NCBI GenBank assembly: GCA_000158135.1
Contig: DS999533.1
Span: forward strand, 279,118-343,117
From: Rhodobacteraceae bacterium KLH11
GTDB lineage: Bacteria > Pseudomonadota > Alphaproteobacteria > Rhodobacterales > Rhodobacteraceae
Length of the DNA: 64,000 nucleotides
Reading direction: 5' to 3'
The translations under genes and the position numbers were made by a program. Positions 17,665 to 27,182 of the stretch are shown here, in pieces; the stretch's first letter is position 1, and the number at the start of each line of letters is the position of its first letter. The notes below the pieces were generated by a model that saw only the letters and a program-made list of their open reading frames with translations, searched no databases and was not told where the DNA came from.

Positions 17665-20600
17665 CAAACCAGTGCTTTGATTTCCAACGGGTCTTTCCCC
17701 CGCTCAAGGTTTTGGTACGTGGAGGTCGATTGACCAAGTTCAAGGGGCGGGTCGCGAGCATAGCGCCGGGCCTTTTGGGTGTGGCGACCGGCGCAACAGC
17801 AGGGCTGTTGTTGGTAACTGACGCGGCGCATGCAGCCAATGAGTGTGGGGCAGACGCCTCTGGCCAGGATGTCGTTAACTGTGCTCCTGGAAATTACCAG
17901 ATCGGCATCGCCTATATCGGATCAGACGGGCTTACTCTGGTACTTGATGACCCAGGTGTCACGGTGGGTGGCTCTGGAGTGCGTGGGCACGGAGCGGGGA
18001 CGGCTGATGGGAATATGACTGTGCTCCTGCAGAGCGGCCGCGTCACCACGGATTGGGTTGATGCTCACGGGCTCTGGGCGGGGATTTTTAACGAGGAGAG
18101 CGCGGCCTATGCGCATGCGTTTATGAGCGGCGGGGAAGTCAAGACAAGCGGAGGCTGGGCTCGTGGGCTTTTTGCGAGCACCACTGGCCTTGGCGCTGCG
18201 ACAGCGCAATTGGCGGGCGGCACAGTCAGCACGCTTGGGGAAAATGCGCGTGGGCTTTTTGCGGAGATTGGTAACGAGGAGAGCACAGCCACGGCGACGA
18301 CGCTTCTCTTGCTTGGCAACATTAATACGACCGGTGACTTTGCCGGTGGGCTTTATGCGACCACCTCTGGCTCTGGCGCTGCGGTTGCTGAAATGCATGG
18401 TGGGACAATCACCACGCATGGGGAAAAGGCGCGTGGGCTTTGGGCGGAGATTGGTAACGAGGATAGTACAGCCACGGCGACGGCGCGCCTGACCAAAGGA
18501 GAGATCACGACAAGCGGGAGATGGGCCCATGGGCTTCGGGTGAACACCTCTGGCGATGGCGCTGCGCTTGCTGAAATGCATGGTGGGACAGTCACCACGT
18601 ATGGGGGAGATGCGCGTGGGCTTTTTGCGGCGATCAACAACGAGGATAGCACAGCCACGGCGACGACGCGCCTGATCAAAGGAGAGATTAATACAAACGC
18701 GAGCTGGGGCATTGGGCTTTTGGCGACCACCACTGGCTCTGGCGCTGCGGTTGCTGAAATGCAGGGCGGCACAGTCACCACGTATGGGGGAGATGCGCGT
18801 GGGTTTCAGGCGCTTATCGCCAACGCGGAGAGCACGGCCGATGCGCGTGCGCATATGACCGGCGGGGATGTCAAGACCAGCGGAGCCAAGGCCCACGGGC
18901 TTTTGGCGAGCACTGGTGGTCTTGGCACTGCGGTTGCGCAGTTGAAAGGCGGCTCCGTCACCACGGAAGGGGTTTTTGCTAACGGGCTTTGGGCGGAGAT
19001 TGCAAACGCGGGGAGCGCGGCCGCGGTGCATGCGCATATGACCGGAGGGGATGTCGAAACAAGCGGAAGTGGTGCCCAGGGGCTTTTGGCGCGCAACGCT
19101 GGTCTTGGCGCAGCGACAGCGCAATTGGAAGGCGGCTCCGTCACCACGGAAGGGGGTACGGCTCACGGGCTTCGGGCGGAGATTAGATTCGCCGGGAGCG
19201 CGGCCGAGGCGCATGCGCATATGACCGGAGGGGATGTTGATACCAGCGGGGACGGTGCCCATGGGCTTTTGGCGAGCACCGGTGGTCTTGGCGCAGCGAC
19301 AGCGCAATTGGAAGGCGGCTCCGTCACCACGGAAGGGGGTACGGCTCACGGGCTTCGGGCAGAGATTATTAACGCGGAGAGCGCGGCCGATGCGCGTGCG
19401 CATATGACCGGCGGGGATGTCAAGACAAGCGGAGACTTTGCCCATGGGCTTTATGCGAGCACCACTGGCCTTGGCACTGTGACTGCGCAGATGGCTGATG
19501 GCCGCGTCACCACGGATGGGGATGGGGCTTACGGGCTTCGGGCGCATATCTCCAAAGCGGAAAACGAAGCTGAAGCAAGCGCACACATGACCGGAGGTGA
19601 TGTCACGACAGGCGGAGACAATGCGTCGGGGCTTTTGGCTTGGACCACTGGCCTTGGATCTGTGACTGCGCGCTTGGAGGGCGGGGATGTCGAAACGGAT
19701 GGGGATGATGCCCACGGGCTTTGGGCGAATATTACGAACGCCGGGAGCGAGGCCGATGCGCGTGTGCACATTACCGACGGGGATGTCAAAACAAGCGGTG
19801 ACTTTGCCCATGGGCTTTATGCGAGCGGCAATGGCTTTGGCGCTGCGGTCGCGCAGATGGAGGGCGGTCGTGTCACCACGGAAGGGAGTGGGGCTTACGG
19901 GCTTCGGGCGACGACCGTAGTAGCGGCGAGTGGGGCCGAGGTGCGTACGCATATGACCGGTGGGGATATCGAAACAAGAGGATTATTGAGCCATGGGCTT
20001 TATGCGAACACCTACGGCCTTGGCGCAGCGGTTGCGCATTTGGAGGGCGGAGATGTCGCAACAAAAGGGCGTACGGCTTACGGGCTTTTTGCGTCGATTA
20101 TAAACACGGAGAGCGTTGCCGATGCGCATGCGCATATGACCGACGGGGATGTTGATATCAGCGGTGACTTTGCCCGTGGGCTTGTGGCGTTCAACCGGGG
20201 CCTTGGCGCAGCGGTTGCGCATTTGGAGGGTGGAGATGTCGCAACGGAGGGACAAGAAGCCCGTGGACTTTGGGCGGCGATTTTCAACGCGGAAAACGAA
20301 GCTGAAGCAAGCGCACACATGACCGACGGGGATGTTGATACCAGCGGGGACGGTGCCTATGGGCTTTTGGCGAGCACCGGTGGTCTTGGCGCAGCGACAG
20401 CGCATTTGGAGGGCGGGGATGTCGAAACAAAAGGGGGTACGGCTCACGGGCTTTTTGCGGCGATTGAAAACACGGAGAGCGTCGCCGATGCGCGTGCGCA
20501 TATGACCGGGGGAGATGTCACGACAGGCGGAGGCGGTGCTCATGGGGTTTATGCGAGGACCTTTGGCCTTGGCGCTGCGGTTGCGCAGTTGGAGGGGGGC

Positions 20601-23486
20601 TCCGTTACCACGAAAGGGGGTTTTGCTTCCGGACTTCGAGCCGAGACTAGATTCGCCGGGAGCGTTGCCGAGGTGCGTGCGCATATGACCGGCGGGGATG
20701 TCAAGACAAGCGGAGCTAATGCCCGCGGGCTTTTGGCGACCACCTCTGGCCTAGGTGCTGCGGTTGCGCAGCTGGAGGGCGGGGATGTCACCACCGATGG
20801 GGATAATGCCCACGGGCTTTGGGCAGAGATTATTAACGAGGAGAGCGCGGCCGATGCGCGTGCGCATATGACCGGCGGGGATGTCAAGACAAGCAGAGCT
20901 AATGCCCGCGGGCTTTATGCGAGCACCACTGGTCTTGGTGCTGCGGTTGCGCAGTTGGAGGGCGGGGATGTCACCACTGATGGACATTTTTCTGAGGGGC
21001 TTTTTGCGCGCAACACTGGTCTTGGCGCAGCGACAGCGCAATTGGAAGGTGGCTCCGTCACCACGGAAGGGGGTTTGGCTCACGGGCTTTTTGCGGCGAT
21101 TGAAAACACGGAGAGCACGGCCGATGCGCGTGCGCATATGACCGACGGGGATGTCAAGACAAGCGGAGACTTTGCCCGTGGGCTTTATGCGAGCACCACT
21201 GGTCTTGGCGCAGCGACAGCGCGTTTGGAGGGTGGAGATGTCGCAACGGAGGGACAAGAAGCCCGTGGACTTTGGGCGTTTATTAGAAACGCGGAGAGTG
21301 CGGCCGATGCGCGTGCGCATATGACCGGGGGAGATGTCACGACAGGCGGAGACAATGCCCAGGGACTTTTGGCGACCACCTCTGGTTCTGGCGCTGCGGT
21401 TGCGCAGGTGGAGGGCGGGGATGTCACAACAAGCGGAAACAATGCCCATGGACTTTTTGCAACCACCTCTGGCTCTGGCGCTGCGACTGCGCGGATGGCC
21501 GATGGCCGCGTCACCACGGATGGGGAAGGCGCCTTTGGGTTGGTTGCGCAGTCGGCTGCCGGGCAGGCGATTGCCCGTCTGGATGCGGATGCCGCTGTAA
21601 GGGTTTTCGGAATGAATGCAGACGGCATTCACGCTGTTGGAGCGACGGGCTTTGACATAGACGTGGCGGGGTCTGTGACGGGCGGCGGCGGAGCCGGCGC
21701 GGCAATCCGTTCGATATCCGGTGCCGGTGGGACGATTGATATCGCCAGCGGGGCCCATGTGCGTGCGGGAACTTCTGGTCTTGCGATCCGGGACGGGGAT
21801 GGCAATGCGGTCATCACCTCGTCAGGGACGATCCTCGGTGATATTCTTCTTGGGGCGGGTGACGATATGCTGACCCTGACGGGAGGACGTTTCACGGGTG
21901 CTGTTGATGGCGGTGAGGGCATCAATGATCAGCTGGTTTTGAGGGATCAGACTATGGTCTTCACGACGGATCGCTTCCGCAATTGGGAGCGTCTCACGCT
22001 GAATGACACGAAGCTGATCATGGTTGGCGGTGATACACTGGCTATGGATTTGTCCATCGACGCCAGGTCTGTGTTCCACGCCTCCGGCGGGGAGCGCGAC
22101 ATTACCATTGCAGGCGATGTGACCAATGCAGGGTCTCTGTTCTTAAGTGTGCAGGATGGAGATACAGGCGATGTGATCACCATTGATGGGGATTACACCG
22201 GATCAGGCTCGAGTGTTTTTGCACTGGATGCGGTTATGGGGGGCGACGATCCGAAGGGCGATATGGTTGTCATCACCGGCAGCGCTGCGGGCGATATGAT
22301 GCTGTCGGTTGCCAGCCTGGACAGCGGCGGTGCAGAGGTCACCGCGCGTGAAGTTGATGTGGTTTCTGTTGCCGGAGCGTTTGACGGGACGGTCACCCTT
22401 GTAGATGGCAACCATGTCACTTCGGACGGGGAGCATGCGTTTGTCGCGGGCGCTTACGTTTATACGCTGGCCAAGGCCGGGGATGGCCGCGGTTGGGTGT
22501 TGAGTGCGATGTCCGATACCAAGAAGATCAACTGGCAACCCTCTGCGCCGATCTATGACAGCTATGGTCATGCGCTTCTGGCCCTCAACGGTCCCTCTTC
22601 GCTGCGCCAGCGGGGCAGCTCGGAGGATTTCCGGAGCCTGGCCTGGGATGGGGGAACAGCTGGCCAGAACACGGGCTCGCCGCTTTGGTTCCAGATGGGC
22701 GGGGAACGCATCACAACGGCGGAAGAGCACAGCACAACAGGAGCCGGGCTTGAGAGCAGTATCCGGGAGATGGAGATCGGCGCGGATATCGTCCTGAACG
22801 ATGGCGGTGCGGGCCTGTTTGTGGGCGGGCTGATGCTGTCCTACGCCACCGGCAGTACAGATGTCAGCTCTGGCTTTGGGGATGGTTCGGTTGCGACCAG
22901 CGGCCTGGGTCTGGGCCTGGCTGCAACATGGTATGACAATCGCAGGTTTTATATCGACGCGCAGATGACACTGTCCTCTTATACAAGTGATCTGAGCTCT
23001 GCCCGTATCGGAAGTTTGGCGGAAGGGAACAGTGGCACGGGCTATGCCGTGTCGCTGGAGGTGGGAAAGCAGTTCGATCTGAACCCCGGACTGGTGGTGA
23101 TACCGCAGGCCCAGCTGAGCCATTCTTCTGTTGCGTTTTCTGACTTCACCGGCGCGCCATATGGAGCGCGTGTGACGCTCGACGATGCGGCCAGCCAGAC
23201 GTTGCGCCTTGGGCTTGAGTTTGAAACGCAGGCACAAGAATCCAGTCATCTTTATGGTATCGTCAACCTGTTCCACGAGTTTGGCGCGGGAAGCACGGTA
23301 AATGTCGCCGGGGTGTCCCTGACAACCGAGAGCGAGCCCTGGGCCATCGGGTTTGGCTTTGGCGGTACCTATGCCTGGAATGACCGCCTCGCTCTCTTCG
23401 GTGAAGCCTCCTATGCAACAGGACTAACAACCCTCGGCGATACCACCGAACTCAACCTCAACGCAGGACTCAAAATATCCTTCTAG
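17661..23486 (+). CDS. type V autotransporter adhesin with repetitive passenger
   Basis: 1941-residue protein. An extended signal peptide (about residues 1-58, ending DAAHAANECG) is followed by a passenger of about 18 modules near 61 residues each (about 130-1300), with recurring AHMTGGDVKTSG, HGLLAST, LGAATAQLEGGSVTTEGG and HGLRAEI phrases that should fold as a beta-helix. A spacer leads to a C-terminal autotransporter barrel (about 1673-1941) ending NAGLKISF with terminal Phe. AGGAG lies 9 bases before ATG 17661; an earlier in-frame start at 17595 lacks this. It is probably an adhesin or autoaggregation factor. The repetitive modules invite recombination. Confidence 0.92.
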   Translation: MTNQCFDFQRVFPPLKVLVRGGRLTKFKGRVASIAPGLLGVATGATAGLLLVTDAAHAANECGADASGQDVVNCAPGNYQIGIAYIGSDGLTLVLDDPGVTVGGSGVRGHGAGTADGNMTVLLQSGRVTTDWVDAHGLWAGIFNEESAAYAHAFMSGGEVKTSGGWARGLFASTTGLGAATAQLAGGTVSTLGENARGLFAEIGNEESTATATTLLLLGNINTTGDFAGGLYATTSGSGAAVAEMHGGTITTHGEKARGLWAEIGNEDSTATATARLTKGEITTSGRWAHGLRVNTSGDGAALAEMHGGTVTTYGGDARGLFAAINNEDSTATATTRLIKGEINTNASWGIGLLATTTGSGAAVAEMQGGTVTTYGGDARGFQALIANAESTADARAHMTGGDVKTSGAKAHGLLASTGGLGTAVAQLKGGSVTTEGVFANGLWAEIANAGSAAAVHAHMTGGDVETSGSGAQGLLARNAGLGAATAQLEGGSVTTEGGTAHGLRAEIRFAGSAAEAHAHMTGGDVDTSGDGAHGLLASTGGLGAATAQLEGGSVTTEGGTAHGLRAEIINAESAADARAHMTGGDVKTSGDFAHGLYASTTGLGTVTAQMADGRVTTDGDGAYGLRAHISKAENEAEASAHMTGGDVTTGGDNASGLLAWTTGLGSVTARLEGGDVETDGDDAHGLWANITNAGSEADARVHITDGDVKTSGDFAHGLYASGNGFGAAVAQMEGGRVTTEGSGAYGLRATTVVAASGAEVRTHMTGGDIETRGLLSHGLYANTYGLGAAVAHLEGGDVATKGRTAYGLFASIINTESVADAHAHMTDGDVDISGDFARGLVAFNRGLGAAVAHLEGGDVATEGQEARGLWAAIFNAENEAEASAHMTDGDVDTSGDGAYGLLASTGGLGAATAHLEGGDVETKGGTAHGLFAAIENTESVADARAHMTGGDVTTGGGGAHGVYARTFGLGAAVAQLEGGSVTTKGGFASGLRAETRFAGSVAEVRAHMTGGDVKTSGANARGLLATTSGLGAAVAQLEGGDVTTDGDNAHGLWAEIINEESAADARAHMTGGDVKTSRANARGLYASTTGLGAAVAQLEGGDVTTDGHFSEGLFARNTGLGAATAQLEGGSVTTEGGLAHGLFAAIENTESTADARAHMTDGDVKTSGDFARGLYASTTGLGAATARLEGGDVATEGQEARGLWAFIRNAESAADARAHMTGGDVTTGGDNAQGLLATTSGSGAAVAQVEGGDVTTSGNNAHGLFATTSGSGAATARMADGRVTTDGEGAFGLVAQSAAGQAIARLDADAAVRVFGMNADGIHAVGATGFDIDVAGSVTGGGGAGAAIRSISGAGGTIDIASGAHVRAGTSGLAIRDGDGNAVITSSGTILGDILLGAGDDMLTLTGGRFTGAVDGGEGINDQLVLRDQTMVFTTDRFRNWERLTLNDTKLIMVGGDTLAMDLSIDARSVFHASGGERDITIAGDVTNAGSLFLSVQDGDTGDVITIDGDYTGSGSSVFALDAVMGGDDPKGDMVVITGSAAGDMMLSVASLDSGGAEVTAREVDVVSVAGAFDGTVTLVDGNHVTSDGEHAFVAGAYVYTLAKAGDGRGWVLSAMSDTKKINWQPSAPIYDSYGHALLALNGPSSLRQRGSSEDFRSLAWDGGTAGQNTGSPLWFQMGGERITTAEEHSTTGAGLESSIREMEIGADIVLNDGGAGLFVGGLMLSYATGSTDVSSGFGDGSVATSGLGLGLAATWYDNRRFYIDAQMTLSSYTSDLSSARIGSLAEGNSGTGYAVSLEVGKQFDLNPGLVVIPQAQLSHSSVAFSDFTGAPYGARVTLDDAASQTLRLGLEFETQAQESSHLYGIVNLFHEFGAGSTVNVAGVSLTTESEPWAIGFGFGGTYAWNDRLALFGEASYATGLTTLGDTTELNLNAGLKISF

Positions 23487-23613
23487 TAAGGCAAAGAATA
23501 AGCGGACAATATAAGGTGATACAAAGGGGACGATCCAGTTTAACAGTGTCCGCCCAATGAACCTGATACCGCACTCAACACCCAACCAGGTTCACGCCAA
23601 GACCGGGAGTGTA

Positions 23614-23648
23614 CCGCCAAGTGCGGGGCAGTTAGGCGGCCCTTTTTT
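23614..23648 (+). terminator. possible terminator downstream of the autotransporter
   Basis: CCGCC (23614-23618) and GGCGG (23635-23639) can pair, followed by CCC and six T residues. The stem is short and the 16-base loop long, so strength is uncertain. It lies about 130 bp after the stop codon. Confidence 0.4.
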
Positions 23649-23654
23649 CGTTCC

Positions 23655-24246
23655 CGCCTGATTTCAAGTCTGGGTACCACTGCTGGAATTTGGTCCTTAG
23701 CGTTCCATTGAGGGTGCGAGCGCAGGTTTGAAGCATCAGGTGGGCGCCTTGTTTTGACCAGCGCATCTGCTACTTTTTGCCAAACCCGATGACAAGAAGG
23801 GCTAAAGGTTCTTTTTGCGTGATGGCATCTGGAAACTCCCCAATGTTGAAGATGTGACAAGCGCACTTACAGCGTCCGACACAAAACCTGAATCGTTGGG
23901 ATGTGCCAGGAAGCGCGCTTGAACCTTGCATAACGCTGCATCTGTGCTTGCATTTCGCCGGTGGTTTTCAGGTTCAGCCAGAGCGCGCCCAAAAGCGCAT
24001 AGCCCACCAGCATGGCACAGCCGGCATCAGCAAAACGGCGTCAGCCAGTCCCACCAGCCGCTCGCATAAGTCCCTCAGAGCTGGCAGCCTAGATAAAGCG
24101 GAGGAACCAACGGCAAGCTGATCAACAAGTGACGACCACAAGCTGGGCGTGCCCATCATCTAGTGGTGGTCACGTCCACCAATTGGTGAAAACTGCTGCC
24201 CAATCTCTTGGCACTACATGTCCAGCTTCGTGACTGTCGCCAGCTC
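23655..24246. other. decayed stretch, no identifiable gene
   Basis: Only short frames occur on either strand, with several stops. Minus-strand pieces around 23974-24159 look like broken coding sequence but I cannot name a family. The stretch ends where the Rep_3 remnant begins. Confidence 0.3.
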
Positions 24247-24795
24247 ATGGCTTTTAGCTCGAAATATGTAGTTTCTCTTTATGAGAACATCAGCCAGAGG
24301 CAGGATCTCGACTTCAAGACCCACGATGATTTTACTCTTGATGACTTCCGAGAGAAGATTGGCATCAAACAGGGCAAGTATCCGGCATTTGGAGCTCTCA
24401 ACAAGTGTGTCCTGAAGCCTGCGGTCGATGAGATCAATGCGTTGGCTCCATTCAATATTTCTCTTCTCCCTGTGAGAACCGGTAAGAAGGTCAGTCACAT
24501 CAGAATTGGTTTGTGGAAGAAGACAGAAGACGAGTTGAAAGAAGCTTGGGCGGAATCTAAGAGGTCGCGCGTCGGGCGAAAAGCTTGCACTTCTGGTCGA
24601 GTTGAGCACGTGAAGCCGATGCCATCTGTCTCTTCGATGACGAAAAGAGCTCGTTTAATGAGTAAATCTACGAGCTCCTCTGTTTTGAAGAGGAGTGAGC
24701 TCCTTAGTAAGATTGACTTAGAGAGTGCCAATTATTATCTTTCCCTCAAAGGGGAAGAATTATTATGGTTACCGCAAGTGAAGCTCTCACTGTGA
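24247..24795 (+). pseudogene. Rep_3-type plasmid replication initiator, C-terminal part
   Basis: The frame resembles the second winged-helix domain of RepB/Rep_3 initiators: FSSKYVVSLYENISQRQ, DFTLDDFREKIGI, YPAFGALNKCVLKPAVDEI and KKVSHIRIGLWKK, then a low-complexity Ser/Lys-rich tail. The first winged-helix domain is missing, so this is probably a truncated gene. Its end overlaps the following antitoxin gene by 31 bases. I see no iterons nearby. Confidence 0.65.
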
Positions 24796-25355
24796 ATGAA
24801 GCTGCGTTTCTCGCAGGCGTCTCAGCAAGGCGCATCGAGAAAGCTGCTGAAGAAGGTATCGTTCCAAAAACGAAGATGAGGCTATGGCTTCGTCGCAATG
24901 AGGTTGCGCATGTCCCAATGCATACAGTGGCTTACGCGGTGACACTCATGAGAATGCGCGGTGTTCGAATGGAAACATCTGCGAAGAAGCGTATTTGGAG
25001 CTTTCTTAAGCGCACTCACGACGAAAATCTCGGCGTTGTGCATCTCTCAGCCGGGCTTTCTTTGACACTCAATGATGTCGCGGGCACAGAGTGGATTAAA
25101 ACACTTCGATATCTTCGCGCAAGAGAAGAGCATCTTTCGTCAGATCCGGAGGTTTTCGGTGGAGAGCCAGTCATCGCAGGGACTCGGATTACTTGTAGGT
25201 CGGTCCTTGGACGTGTGTCAGGCGGCGAAACTCTCGATGAACTGACTGAAGATTATCCTGAAATACCTCGGGAGGCGTTCGAAGCGGCAGAGATCTACGC
25301 GAGAACACATCCTCCAAGAGGAAGGCCTGAATCCGGTAAGCCATGGCGTGCTTGA
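24765..25355 (+). CDS. DUF433-domain antitoxin
   Basis: 196 residues. An N-terminal MerR/excisionase-like helix-turn-helix (LTVNEAAFLAGVSARRIEKA) precedes a C-terminal DUF433 domain with DPEVFGGEPVIAGTRITCRS and LDELTEDYPEIPREAFEAA. DUF433 proteins pair with DUF5615 PIN-like toxins (VapB45/VapC45 type). AAGGGGAAG precedes the ATG. The toxin gene begins 11 bp downstream and is interrupted by an IS, so the antitoxin has outlived its partner. Confidence 0.82.
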   Translation: MVTASEALTVNEAAFLAGVSARRIEKAAEEGIVPKTKMRLWLRRNEVAHVPMHTVAYAVTLMRMRGVRMETSAKKRIWSFLKRTHDENLGVVHLSAGLSLTLNDVAGTEWIKTLRYLRAREEHLSSDPEVFGGEPVIAGTRITCRSVLGRVSGGETLDELTEDYPEIPREAFEAAEIYARTHPPRGRPESGKPWRA

Positions 25356-25571
25356 GGCTTTAGGACTTGAAGATATTTTTGGATGAGTGCCTGTCGCCTC
25401 GCACTGCAAATGAATTGATGGAAGAGGATGGGCACTATGTTGTCCATCCTCGCAACCTCGGTGGACTCGGTGACCCCGATCACCGGGTTCTTGAGAGGTG
25501 TATCGAAGAAGATCTCGTGATCATCACAGAAAACGCGCGAGATTTCCGAGCGCTAGCGACCAAGGCTGATA

Positions 25572-26596
25572 TGTGGAGTTAACAGACATCCTTTCACTTG
25601 ATATGCGTTTGGGATGGACGAGCGACAGCGTGCCAGGCTTGGTTGGGTCAAGCAATATATGGAAACAAACGACGCCGGTTTGGTCTGTAGGCGCAATGGG
25701 ATCAGTCGGCCGACTCTCCGCAAGTGGGTTCGAAGATACGACGCGCACGGCGCCGATGGGCTGACCGATCAGAGCCGCCGCCCGCATTCATCACCAAGAG
25801 CCAAGATAACCAATGAAATCGCAGATCTGATCCTGGATATGCGGAAGACGCGAAAGCTTGGTTGCAAGCGGATCAGCAATGAGCTCCTGCGGCTTCATGA
25901 GATTTCCCTGTCACCGCCGTCAGTGCAGAAAGTGCTGAACCGAAATGACCAGAAGTTCCTACCTGGCCAAATCCGAAGACGAAAATCCTCCAAGCGCTAC
26001 AGCCGCCCCATTCCGGGGGATAGAGTGCAGATGGATGTCTGCAAGATCGCTCCGGGCCGTTATCACTATGCTGCGGTGGATGATTGCACGCGCTACAAGG
26101 TCATGGGGCTGTATCCGCGCCGGACGGCTGCGAATACCATCCGATTTCTTGAGCGCGTCATCGAAGAAATGCCCTTTCCGATTCAGCGCATTCAAACCGA
26201 CCGGGGCCGCGAGTTCTTTGCTGTGAAAGTTCAGGAATGGCTGCAGGAATACTGCATCAAATTCCGGCCAATCAAGCCACGCTCGCCCCACCTTAACGGC
26301 AAGGTTGAACGTGGTCACAAAACCGACTTGCAGGAGTTCTACGCAACTCAGGACATCGACGATCCCGAATTGGAATTGCGCCTGGACGAATGGCAGATGT
26401 TCTACAACTGGCACCGCCCACACTCATCTCTGGGCGGCAAATCGCCTTCCCAAAAGTGCCGCGAACTCAGCGAGAAAACTCCATTCTGGGACGAGCTCGA
26501 GGCAAAGTACGATCCTGCCAGGGAACCGATACGCGAACAGCACTATCTGACCGACCTTGCGATCAGAAAATTGAAATGATCAGTGTTAACCCCACA
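25572..26596 (+). mobile_element. complete IS481-family insertion sequence
   Basis: 1025-bp element bounded by imperfect inverted repeats: TGTGGAGTTAACA at the left and TGTGGGGTTAACA (reverse complement) at the right. It is flanked by a perfect 7-bp direct repeat GCTGATA (25565-25571 and 26597-26603), the mark of a recent transposition into the toxin gene. One transposase gene fills it. Confidence 0.93.
25614..26579 (+). CDS. IS481-family transposase
   Basis: 321-residue DDE transposase. The N-terminal helix-turn-helix includes CRRNGISRPTLRKWVRRY. The integrase core has the catalytic acids in DRVQMDVCKI, RIQTDRGREFF and HLNGKVERGHKTDLQEF, then WHRPHSSLGGKSP. It is full length and intact, so the element may still move. 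It is the only gene of its IS. Confidence 0.9.
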   Translation: MDERQRARLGWVKQYMETNDAGLVCRRNGISRPTLRKWVRRYDAHGADGLTDQSRRPHSSPRAKITNEIADLILDMRKTRKLGCKRISNELLRLHEISLSPPSVQKVLNRNDQKFLPGQIRRRKSSKRYSRPIPGDRVQMDVCKIAPGRYHYAAVDDCTRYKVMGLYPRRTAANTIRFLERVIEEMPFPIQRIQTDRGREFFAVKVQEWLQEYCIKFRPIKPRSPHLNGKVERGHKTDLQEFYATQDIDDPELELRLDEWQMFYNWHRPHSSLGGKSPSQKCRELSEKTPFWDELEAKYDPAREPIREQHYLTDLAIRKLK

Positions 26597-26795
26597 GCTG
26601 ATATTCATCCTAGGATGATCATCTTGCCTTGCGTCGATCGGCACACAGCCAAGCAACTCATTCACACTGCCGTGGTGCACCTCAAGGGCATGGGGAATCC
26701 AGATGATGTGATGGTGAATCGAGTGCTCGAAATTGACGAGCAGGGGGCGATTGTGATCTACGATCTGCCGGAAGCGTAAGTCGGCCAATGCTGCA

Positions 26796-27158
26796 ACCAA
26801 GTAGAAATCGGGGCCAACTCCGCCAAATATGCGGCTTGTTTCCCGGTCATGGTTCTCAGCTCCGGCATTTCGATCAGCATCGAAAAGGCGGTGACCCTTG
26901 AGATGCCGGGGATGCTTGTCAGGATGTCGAACTGCGCGGTCAGTTGAGTGTCCTTCGTAATAAGATCCATAATGGCCTGATCGATCTGCTCAAGGTGCTT
27001 CTCAACTTGCGCCAGTCGCTCCTTCAGATGGTGTTTCAGCAGTTTTTGCGTGGCTGTCTGCATCCGAGTACGCACCGTCACATGATCTTTTATCAGACCG
27101 CGCCTGGCCGTCATCATCGTAACCGGTGCTTTGGCCCCACCTTCTGTTTTGGTTTGTG
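26796..27158 (-). pseudogene. IS110-family transposase fragment
   Basis: The frame reads HLKERLAQVEKHLEQIDQAI, TAQFDILTSIPGISRVTAFS and MTGKQAAYLAELAPIS, the C-terminal transposase_20 domain of IS110/IS116 transposases. Both ends are missing: the catalytic RuvC-like N-terminus is gone and the frame breaks after APIST beside the toxin tail. The IS66 insertion lies at its upstream edge. Confidence 0.75.
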
Positions 27159-27182
27159 ATTTGAGAGTAAGCGGTGCGCTGA

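Larger units (their letters stand above)
25367..26779 (+). pseudogene. DUF5615 PIN-like toxin interrupted by IS481 element
   Basis: The first part (25367-25571, TTG start) encodes FLDECLSPRTANELMEEDGH and DLVIITENARDFRALATKAD, the acidic residues of a PIN-like DUF5615 ribonuclease. The reading frame resumes exactly after the IS copy at 26597 as IHPRMIILPCVDRHTAKQL and ends at 26779 (IVIYDLPEA). Removing 25572-26596 plus one copy of the 7-bp duplication restores one frame of about 126 codons. The insertion removes the C-terminal half, so toxicity is probably lost. Confidence 0.85.

Noticed and set aside
17922..19952. 676-residue open frame on the minus strand inside the autotransporter
   Set aside because: It mirrors the codon pattern of the repetitive plus-strand gene; the signal peptide, barrel and ribosome site all support the plus strand. 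Further minus-strand frames at 19983-20684, 20751-21758 and 22203-23276 are explained the same way.
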